Positions 6,526-13,476 of a stretch of 36,069 nt of DNA are shown piece after piece. Position 1 is the stretch's first letter; the number at the start of each line of letters is the position of its first letter. The DNA is from DAOPXV01 sp035352535 (lineage in GTDB: Bacteria; Muiribacteriota; UBA9980), in assembly GCA_964545075.1 (NCBI GenBank), contig CAZJFS010000032.1, positions 1-36,069 on the forward strand, read 5' to 3'. Position numbers and translations under genes: made by a program. The notes below the pieces were generated by a model. It saw only the letters and a list, made by a program, of their open reading frames with translations. It did no database searches and was not told the DNA's origin.

Positions 6526-9216
6526 TTATTTAATTCTGCCGCTTTCGGTGGCTTTGGAGCGGTTCTGCATTATTATCGTCATTTCCGAGGGCGTTACGAC
6601 GTTCTGATTTATGTTGCTGATAGGTTTAGTGACCGTGGTTTTAACGCCCTTATAGGTCGTATCGAAAAGCCTCGACGAACCTTCATCGAGGACTACTTTA
6701 TCAAAAAGGGTGGAAGCGGAAGTGTTTATAAACAGCGCGCCCAGATCTCCGTCGGCGGCGCTGACAACTCCGTCCTGCGGCATGAGCTGGTCTTTTATGG
6801 CTGAATTCACCTCGGTGCGGTAGTGGTCGACGAATTCGCTTTCAGCCTGGACCGGGGCTTTCCCGACGAGCTTTTTCAGCTGTTCCCAGAGGCTCATTTT
6901 CCCTTCATCGTCATACTTGAGATTTGAAAGCTGGCGGGACGCGAATTCGGAATACATTACGGTTCCCCAATTATTGCCGTATCTTTCAAGCATCTGCTTT
7001 TCGGCTTCGGCGTATATCTTATCCGAAGCGTTCACGATCTGTGAATCGGTAGCGCCGTTCACGCGCATTTCGTCTATTTTAACGTTTACAAGTTTCGCTT
7101 TATAAGCGGAAGGGGATATTTTAGCGGCCTGAAATTCTATCGTCCGCATTTCCTTGCTGGTAAGCTCGCGGCCGCCTTCAATGTATTCGCGAAGCGCTTC
7201 AGGCGCCTCGGCGTTCTTGCCGTCTTTTCCCTTGACGTAACGGCCCGCGTCCAATTTCTGGTCTATGATCTCAAGCTCTTTTTTCGACTTATCCAAAGCG
7301 AGCTGGTTCTGGCGACTTATCTCGGTTTTAGCCGCAGCCGTGAGATCGGCGTCGCTCATGTTTTTAAAAGTTTCGTTCTGGACTTTCATTTTTTCCTTGA
7401 AGGCCGAGAGATATTTGTCCTGGCCGAGGATTCTGGAGTATTCAAGGTTTCTGTCGAGTTGCTGTTCCTTGTAATATTGCTGTTTCACTTCTTCCAGCAT
7501 TTTTTTGTTTTCGGGCAGGCTCTGCGCATCGAGTGCCTTCAGCTCGATTTTCGAGGCTTCGCGCTCCATTTTATCGACGGTTTTATTGAAGGCTGACTTG
7601 TCTTTAAGATATTTCGCGACATCCGTATAGTTTTCAGGTTTTGGCTGATTTTCCTGTTTAAATTCGTTGATCTTCTGACGCGACTCGGCAGCCTTCTGCC
7701 ATTGGTTATTCGATTCCATATAGCGTTCCTGGATAGCCGCGTTATCGCGTTTTGGCTTATCTATGATTTTTTCTTTTCCGATCGCGACGCCCATGGAGAC
7801 GCTCTGCACGGCGAAATTCACTACGGCAGATTCAAGTCCTGATTTGAGGGGATTAATGGAATCAGATTTAGCCTGAAGCCTTACGACCTCGTTGTTGTAA
7901 TAGTTATATACGGTAGTTCCCGGAATGAATTTATTACGTTCGGCCGTAGCTTCTTTTATATCCTGGGCCAGATAATGTTTTTCGAGCTGCGCCCTGGATG
8001 TGCCCTGTAAAAAAGCGACGGGATTCGAAGCGACCCAGTTGGCTATGGAGCCCGCGCGCGATGTGTTTCCAAAAAGTTTTATCGAAGCCAGATTGGCAGC
8101 GCGTGAGTTAGCCGCCATCGCCGTCGCGGTAGTCCCGACGACGCCCGAAATGGCCGCAGAAAGCGCCGCGCGCTGTATGTCCTTGTGAAAATCATCGACG
8201 TTATAATCCTGCGCCTTCATATCCGCGATCTCCTGAGATATCGCGGCGAGCCGGTCTTTTTCCTGCTGAGTAAGTTCCGGCGAGCCCGGCACGGCATGCG
8301 ATGAAATTATCTGGCCGGCTTCAACCTGGAGAAGCTGGATCTTTTCTTCGTAATGGAAATAATTTTTAGCCCATTCATGCTTTACCAGACCGCCGGCGCC
8401 CGCGGAAATCGCCTGGCCCGCAAACTGGATTCCGGCGCCCTTGATGGCATTTTGCAGGATCACCTTGAACGACACCTTCCCGAATGTGGACGCCAGCCCC
8501 GCCGTGGCCATGGTAAACGGCGCCATTATGCCGTCGGAGACGGCCGAAATGCTAACATCCCTTAATATTTCCATTCCGCTCTTCTTTTTCTCGCGGAAAG
8601 AATTAGACCTGGTTTCGTAAAGATATGTCAGGACGCCGGAGCTGACGGCGGCTATGAGCATGGAACCCGCGATCATAAAGCCGAGCGATAACGGCGCGAA
8701 AGCCGCGAAGGCGAGTACGACCGCCGTGGGAATTATGGACTTTCCAAGCCCCCACGCGATCTTTTCCATGAGCGACATTTGTTTCTGACTTCCGCCCGGC
8801 AAGACTTCAGTCTTGAACTTAGCCAGAAGTTTTTCAAAAAGACTCTGCCCCTTGGCTGTTATGCCGGCCGCGACGTCGGCGTAAGAGGAGTTGGAAGCGG
8901 CTTCTATGGCGGCATTCCCCGAAGCCGAGGAACCGCTGAGAGCTTCATATTCAGTTTTCAGGTTTACATAATTGTTGAAAGCGACGGAACCTTCAGGCGA
9001 ATTTTCCTTTCCTTCCTTCAACAGGTTTACATAATTGTTATAAGCGACCGTCATCTGTTCATAGACGGCCGTTTTACTTCTGGCGGCCTCTTGCTGCGCG
9101 GCAAGAACGTCGTTAACGCCGCTGGCCATCATGACGATCGTAAAGATCATCGTCAATGACAGTAATTTTAAAAACCTTTTAACATTGCGGTTATTGGTAA
9201 ATTCGGATATAAGCAT
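6526..9216 (-). CDS. Large exported orphan protein, alanine-rich with glycine-zipper and coiled-coil regions
   Basis: I do not recognise this 896-residue protein. The ATG at 9216 is preferred over a GTG at 9228 because GGGAG lies 5 bases upstream of it. Residues 16-40 form a signal peptide or anchor ending in VLAAQQ. Next comes a 21-residue imperfect tandem repeat around residues 58-91 (YNNYVNL and FNNYVNL). A long hydrophobic stretch follows (about 157-200), then Ala/Gly-rich zipper-like helices (about 220-280 and 365-400), reminiscent of the amphipathic regions of phage tape-measure proteins and pre-toxin domains. From about 500 to 780 it is charged and predicted coiled coil (EREASKIELKALDAQ and similar). 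No cysteines, catalytic motifs or known toxin tip are evident. It has its own promoter. Confidence 0.75.
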   Translation of the reverse strand: MLISEFTNNRNVKRFLKLLSLTMIFTIVMMASGVNDVLAAQQEAARSKTAVYEQMTVAYNNYVNLLKEGKENSPEGSVAFNNYVNLKTEYEALSGSSASGNAAIEAASNSSYADVAAGITAKGQSLFEKLLAKFKTEVLPGGSQKQMSLMEKIAWGLGKSIIPTAVVLAFAAFAPLSLGFMIAGSMLIAAVSSGVLTYLYETRSNSFREKKKSGMEILRDVSISAVSDGIMAPFTMATAGLASTFGKVSFKVILQNAIKGAGIQFAGQAISAGAGGLVKHEWAKNYFHYEEKIQLLQVEAGQIISSHAVPGSPELTQQEKDRLAAISQEIADMKAQDYNVDDFHKDIQRAALSAAISGVVGTTATAMAANSRAANLASIKLFGNTSRAGSIANWVASNPVAFLQGTSRAQLEKHYLAQDIKEATAERNKFIPGTTVYNYYNNEVVRLQAKSDSINPLKSGLESAVVNFAVQSVSMGVAIGKEKIIDKPKRDNAAIQERYMESNNQWQKAAESRQKINEFKQENQPKPENYTDVAKYLKDKSAFNKTVDKMEREASKIELKALDAQSLPENKKMLEEVKQQYYKEQQLDRNLEYSRILGQDKYLSAFKEKMKVQNETFKNMSDADLTAAAKTEISRQNQLALDKSKKELEIIDQKLDAGRYVKGKDGKNAEAPEALREYIEGGRELTSKEMRTIEFQAAKISPSAYKAKLVNVKIDEMRVNGATDSQIVNASDKIYAEAEKQMLERYGNNWGTVMYSEFASRQLSNLKYDDEGKMSLWEQLKKLVGKAPVQAESEFVDHYRTEVNSAIKDQLMPQDGVVSAADGDLGALFINTSASTLFDKVVLDEGSSRLFDTTYKGVKTTVTKPISNINQNVVTPSEMTIIMQNRSKATESGRIK
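8959..9039 (-). repeat. 63-bp-period in-frame direct repeat in the large orphan protein gene
   Basis: An identical 18-base word, CAGGTTTACATAATTGTT, occurs at 8959-8976 and 9022-9039, exactly 63 bases (21 codons) apart. It encodes the repeated N-N-Y-V-N-L core of two 21-residue units near the N terminus of the mature protein. Confidence 0.85.
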
Positions 9217-9259
9217 CTGAGCTCCCACCCTTTCTATTTTTAAAAAAAATCCAAAACAC

Positions 9260-9280
9260 GCTTATTTAAAATAAATAAGC
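9260..9280 (-). promoter_or_regulatory. AT-rich 9-bp hairpin in the 5' leader of the large orphan gene
   Basis: A perfect inverted repeat (9260-9268 with 9272-9280, 3-base loop) lies in the expected leader between the predicted start point near 9309 and the ATG at 9216. It could be an RNA stability or translation-control element; no known riboswitch fold is recognised. Confidence 0.4.
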
Positions 9281-9315
9281 CTTTAAATATACTAATATTT
9301 TTAAAAAATTGTTCC

Positions 9316-9344
9316 ATTAAATAAAAAAATATCAGGTATCTCAA
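9316..9344 (-). promoter_or_regulatory. Probable sigma70-type promoter for the large orphan gene
   Basis: On the minus strand TTGAGA (9339-9344) and TTTAAT (9316-9321) are separated by exactly 17 bases; each box matches consensus at 5 of 6 positions. Predicted start near 9309 gives a leader of about 90 bases. Confidence 0.6.
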
Positions 9345-9372
9345 AAAAATTCATTTTAAAAAACCTGATATT
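9328..9372 (-). terminator. 10-bp inverted repeat flanking the -35 box: nagZ terminator or operator
   Basis: Arms 9328-9337 and 9363-9372 are perfectly complementary over 10 bp with 25 bases between them. On the minus strand the second arm runs directly into a T-rich tract, as in an intrinsic terminator for the upstream nagZ operon. The same arms also flank the -35 box of the promoter at 9316-9344, so a protein-binding operator is an alternative reading. Confidence 0.45.
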
Positions 9373-9403
9373 ATTATAAATGAAAAAAGCCGTTTCGTCA
9401 ATA

Positions 9404-11008
9404 TCAAACGGATACTTTTTCAAATGAAACCGGAAGTTTTCCGGCGGGCGAAAGACGCGACGCCAGGACTTTAAACAGCGTCGCCATATTATTTTTTCTG
9501 AAACCGTACGTGGCTATCCGGCAGGCTCTCGGATCGACAAGCGCCAGATCATAAGGGTTTCTGACCGCCGCGACGACTGATTTCGGAAACTTCTCTATGA
9601 GCTTATTCGCGAGGGCGATCTGTTTTCTGAAAAGATGGCCGTTATACGTGACTATGACCGCGATATCCCCTTCCGCTTCACGGACGATGCGCTCAACTTC
9701 GGAGTCCTCTATTTTAACTGAAAATATCGTGTGCGTAACATCGGCGTTTTTATATTCTTCGGCGAGCATTGAAAAAAGCGGCGATCGCTCTTCCACGTCT
9801 TCAACCTGCGTTATCGCGGAAAATTTCGGTTCGAACACGCAAAGCTTCTTGAAATCGCCTTTTTTTATGGCGGCCAGGGCGCCGTTCCCTTCCGAAACCA
9901 AAGTTATGGAGCGCTCGGATATCGCGAGCGAATCTTTCGCGTTATTTTCAAAATTTACCGCCGCGGTCGCTTTTGCCGCCGGATAATTTTCAAAACGAGC
10001 TTTCATGCCGAGTATCCGCCGGCAGGCGTCGTCGAGCCTCGGACGCGGGAGTTCCCCCGAAGCGAGCTTTTTCTTGAAAAGTTCTATCGCCTTTAACTGA
10101 AGCTCTTTCGTATGGCATATCAAAATTATATCGCCGCCGGCCATGAACGATTGAAAGCACGCCTCGTCCTGCGGATAATATTTGGCGATGGCGCCCATTT
10201 CCATGTCGTCGGTTATGACCGGGCCGCCGAATCCCAATTCGACTTTTAAAAGGTCCGTTAACAATCTTTTTGAAAGCGTGCCGGGAAGCGTTTCACCCGG
10301 TATTCCCGGGAACACTACATGAGCGGTCATGACGGCGTCAACGCCGGCTTCGATAGCCTTTTTAAATGGCACGAGTTCGAATTTTCTCAATTCGTCTATG
10401 GACGCGTTTATGACCGGAAGATCCAGATGGGCGTCCACGGCCGCATTGCCCTTCCCAGGAAAGTGCTTCGCGCATGCGGAAACTCCGTTTCGCTGAACGG
10501 CCGATATGAGATCAAACCCCGCTTCAGCGCAAAGTTCAGGCTGATCGGAAAAGGAACGGGCGCCGATGCCCGGATTCTGCGGATTGCTGTTGATATCCAA
10601 AACTGGCGCAAGATTGAGCGTGAATCCGAGGTTTCTAAGTTCCTCGCCTTCTATGCGCCCCCATGTTTCGCACACTTCGCCCCGCGAACTTTCAGGACAG
10701 GCCGCTATCGCCATGTTTCCAGGCATGACCGTGGCGCCGGCCGTAAGCCTTAAAACAAGTCCGCCTTCCTGGTCTATCGATACGGCAAGGGGATGTTTAG
10801 AATGCGACTTCAGGTCCGTTATAAGTTTTTTCACCTGATCGCCGCCGGTGATATTTCTCGCGAAAAGTATTATTCCGCCCACGCCGTAATTTTTAACCAT
10901 GTCTATCGCGTCGGGATCGCATTCCCCGCCCTTTATGCCTATCATAAAAAGCTGGCCGATCTTTTCGTCGTCCGTCATGCCCTTTAAAAGATCCGAAACG
11001 TTCATCAT
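9404..11008 (-). CDS. nagZ: Glycoside hydrolase family 3 beta-N-acetylhexosaminidase (NagZ type)
   Basis: The 534-residue protein has the GH3 TIM-barrel signatures: SIDQEGG (78-83), the NagZ-type KHFPGxGxxxxDxH loop (181-194) containing D192 and H194 (the Asp-His acid/base dyad of this subfamily), and VITDDMEMGAI (264-274) with nucleophile D267. A C-terminal region of about 180 residues makes it a two-domain form like Bacillus NagZ rather than the short enterobacterial one. The usual PGHG is PGKG (K186). There is no signal peptide, so it should act in the cytoplasm, removing N-acetylglucosamine from imported muropeptide fragments. The ATG (an ATGATG doublet, 11008 or 11005) overlaps the stop of the MFS gene, implying coupled translation. 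Confidence 0.88.
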   Translation of the reverse strand: MMNVSDLLKGMTDDEKIGQLFMIGIKGGECDPDAIDMVKNYGVGGIILFARNITGGDQVKKLITDLKSHSKHPLAVSIDQEGGLVLRLTAGATVMPGNMAIAACPESSRGEVCETWGRIEGEELRNLGFTLNLAPVLDINSNPQNPGIGARSFSDQPELCAEAGFDLISAVQRNGVSACAKHFPGKGNAAVDAHLDLPVINASIDELRKFELVPFKKAIEAGVDAVMTAHVVFPGIPGETLPGTLSKRLLTDLLKVELGFGGPVITDDMEMGAIAKYYPQDEACFQSFMAGGDIILICHTKELQLKAIELFKKKLASGELPRPRLDDACRRILGMKARFENYPAAKATAAVNFENNAKDSLAISERSITLVSEGNGALAAIKKGDFKKLCVFEPKFSAITQVEDVEERSPLFSMLAEEYKNADVTHTIFSVKIEDSEVERIVREAEGDIAVIVTYNGHLFRKQIALANKLIEKFPKSVVAAVRNPYDLALVDPRACRIATYGFRKNNMATLFKVLASRLSPAGKLPVSFEKVSV

Positions 11009-12744
11009 AGCTTGCCTTCTCCTCCGTTATTCCCGGACGGATTTTTATCGTCCTTATTGTTTTCCTTCACGGGCTTCGAGCCCATCGCCGCTTCTCCGTT
11101 TCCGGCTTTTCCGTCGCTTTCCTTATCTTGCTTATATTCCCTGTCTTCCTTTTTTCCGGCTTCAAAAACTTTCGGAACGCTTTTCGCATTTTCCTTTACT
11201 TCATTTTCCGCCAGCGGTTTTTCCCGTTGCGCCAAAGCTCCGTCGCCCTTGAAAACGTTCTGCCTTATGTGCCGCACGCGATCGACAACGCCGTGTTCGA
11301 TTTTCCCGATGCGCTGTTCGAGGCCGGACGAAACGGACTCGTAAATCGACGCGAAGAGCATGGTGGGCGCGAAGCCCCTTCCATGGGTGAGAACGCGGGC
11401 CAGATTTTTAAACGGCCTGCTTTCGGGTTCCTCCACGTATACGAAAAGATATGCCGATACAAGTCTCAATATCACTGAAATGATGAATATGAACTGAAGG
11501 TTTATTATCGTCTGCGAAAAGCGCAGTCCGCTGGCCGCCGGCAGCCACGAATAACCGAAATCGATGACGAGTTTCGTATCCTTCATCTGGTAAGCCATGA
11601 ACCCTCCAAGCACCGGACCGACAGAGGCGATCAGCCCGTTAAGCGCCGAGTTTAATGACAGATAAACGGAGCCATGTTCCGACGGAGCGAGTTTGAGAAA
11701 TATATTGGAAGTGCTCAGGCTTATGCCGCTCCACATAAGCCCGGTCGTAAACTCGAACAGCGGCACTAAAACACCCGCATTGGAAATATTCGCGAACACC
11801 ATTATAAGCGGAAGCAAGGCTCCAAAAAAAGTTGTTATAAGAAGTATGGACTTATTTCCGAAATGGTCGGAAAGCCGGCCCCACACGGAAAACATTGAGA
11901 TGTTGGCCACGAGGTTCACCACGTCGTACACGGCCATCATGGTAAAGGAAATTTTCAGGTCGCGCAGCATGAATAAGTTGAAGAAAGGCGACCCCATCTG
12001 GCAGAAGAACGTCCAGAGTATGTTTATATACATGACTTTTCTGAAATTGCGATTTTTGAACGGGAGAGAGAGCATCGAAAGAAAGGACCAGATCGATCGG
12101 GCGTCAACGGATGCGGGCAGGTCCGGTTCTTCGACCTTTTTAAGATAATATGTGGAAGCCATGCCGAACCCGAAAGCGGTCATGAAAAGTATAAAAAAAC
12201 CGCAGAGATAATAGTTCTCGCCATATCCTTTCATGACATCGAGAAAGCGGCCGAAAGCCAGTCCTACGATAAGCCCGGCGGCGGAAGTAAAGGCGGAGCG
12301 CAGACCGAAATATTTTCCGCGGCGCTCTGGCGGAACCAGGTCCTTCATCCATGAAAGCCATGATATTCCGGCGAATGCGCTCGCGACGGATATCAGGAAA
12401 TAAAAAAGCACGGACGTCCAGATGAGGTTTTCGCCGGAAACGCCGCCCCACATGTAGATAAGAGGAATCGCGGCGAAGGCGATCCACAGGCCGCGCGCGA
12501 TGAGGCACGCGTTTATGCATATGGACTTCCGCCTGCCCGTTTTTTCTATGAGATATGAAGCGAAGAGTTGAAAAACATTGGTTACAAGCGGAACGGCGGA
12601 CGCCGCGCCGATGTGCGAGCTGTTCCCGCCAAGCGCCATGACGAAGCCCGTAAGAAAAAGTCCGGCCGTGAGCGTGCTCATTGACTGGGCGTAAACGCCG
12701 TCAATTATTGAATTTCGCAGAGATTTTTCGAGATCATTTACCAT
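11005..12744 (-). CDS. Major facilitator superfamily transporter with long charged C-terminal tail
   Basis: The 579-residue protein has about 12 hydrophobic helices. The loop between helices 2 and 3 reads ASYLIEKTGRRK, and a PPERRGKYFGLRSA segment matches the MFS GxxxDRxGRR/RG-K-F style loops. After about residue 435 the membrane part ends. A tail of about 140 residues then becomes strongly charged and low-complexity (K, E, D, G, N, P), which probably hangs in the cytoplasm. It is sandwiched between a polysaccharide deacetylase gene (11-base overlap at 12734-12744) and nagZ (4-base overlap). This suggests it moves a cell-wall sugar or muropeptide, comparable in role to AmpG, but the substrate is not readable from sequence. 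Confidence 0.82.
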   Translation of the reverse strand: MVNDLEKSLRNSIIDGVYAQSMSTLTAGLFLTGFVMALGGNSSHIGAASAVPLVTNVFQLFASYLIEKTGRRKSICINACLIARGLWIAFAAIPLIYMWGGVSGENLIWTSVLFYFLISVASAFAGISWLSWMKDLVPPERRGKYFGLRSAFTSAAGLIVGLAFGRFLDVMKGYGENYYLCGFFILFMTAFGFGMASTYYLKKVEEPDLPASVDARSIWSFLSMLSLPFKNRNFRKVMYINILWTFFCQMGSPFFNLFMLRDLKISFTMMAVYDVVNLVANISMFSVWGRLSDHFGNKSILLITTFFGALLPLIMVFANISNAGVLVPLFEFTTGLMWSGISLSTSNIFLKLAPSEHGSVYLSLNSALNGLIASVGPVLGGFMAYQMKDTKLVIDFGYSWLPAASGLRFSQTIINLQFIFIISVILRLVSAYLFVYVEEPESRPFKNLARVLTHGRGFAPTMLFASIYESVSSGLEQRIGKIEHGVVDRVRHIRQNVFKGDGALAQREKPLAENEVKENAKSVPKVFEAGKKEDREYKQDKESDGKAGNGEAAMGSKPVKENNKDDKNPSGNNGGEGKL

Positions 12745-13465
12745 TTTTGAAGATCCTGAACATCTTATATATAAAACCCGGAATATGGTTATTGCGCCTG
12801 ACGATCACGCGTGGAAGCTCTAAAAGCGGTTCCCTGCCCCAAACGACGGCGCGGTTATCGGTCCCTACGGCGTATTTTATGCCGCATTCCCGAAGCGCGG
12901 AAAGAGTTTCGGAGTTATAATCCCCGTACGGCGCGGCGAAGACCGGCGGGCGCGAGCCGGTAAGCGATTCAATAGCGTCTAACGATTTTTTCACTTCGGC
13001 CGCGGCCTCCTCCTTCGTCAATTTCGAAAGTTTTTTATGCGTCGCGGTATGCGGATAAAACGATATTCGCGAAAGCGACGACGCTTCCCTGATCTCGCCT
13101 TCGTTCATAAGCCGGCCGGTCCCGGTAAGCGCTATATCCTCCCAATCGGCGTTTTCCCCGGCCTGGCCGGTCACCATGAAAACGCTCGCGGGAAGCGCGT
13201 ATTTTTTTAAAACGGGAAGGGCGTTCTGATAAAAATCGGCGAACCCGTCGTCGAAAGTGAGAGCGACCGTATAAGGCGGGAGTTCGCGCCCCGCCTCGAG
13301 GTCCTCGAAAAGCTTCTGAAGTGAAACGACGTTATACCCGAAAGTTTTAAGGTACCACATCTGAAATGAAAAATTGAGCCTTGAAACGTACAAAGCCCAG
13401 AGCTTCACGCCCGGAGGCGGATCGCCGATATGATGATACATTAAAACTGCCGCGTACTTATACAT
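12734..13465 (-). CDS. Polysaccharide deacetylase (NodB homology domain)
   Basis: The 243-residue protein shows the NodB carbohydrate esterase family 4 motifs in order: TFDDG (70-74, with the catalytic base and metal Asp), H139-x3-H143 (metal ligands, in PHTATHKKL), and AAPYGDYN (178-184). Such enzymes remove N-acetyl groups from polymeric N-acetylglucosamine or peptidoglycan. An in-frame stop immediately precedes the ATG, so no signal peptide can be added; the protein appears cytoplasmic, which is unusual for enzymes acting on mature wall. It starts 11 bases after tex and overlaps the MFS gene, with a weak AAGCGG ribosome site. Confidence 0.88.
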   Translation of the reverse strand: MYKYAAVLMYHHIGDPPPGVKLWALYVSRLNFSFQMWYLKTFGYNVVSLQKLFEDLEAGRELPPYTVALTFDDGFADFYQNALPVLKKYALPASVFMVTGQAGENADWEDIALTGTGRLMNEGEIREASSLSRISFYPHTATHKKLSKLTKEEAAAEVKKSLDAIESLTGSRPPVFAAPYGDYNSETLSALRECGIKYAVGTDNRAVVWGREPLLELPRVIVRRNNHIPGFIYKMFRIFKNGK

Positions 13466-13476
13466 TTAACCGCTTT

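Noticed and set aside
9229..9403. Possible missed gene in the AT-rich gap
   Set aside because: No open frame with a ribosome site; the gap is explained by a promoter, a leader hairpin and an inverted repeat.
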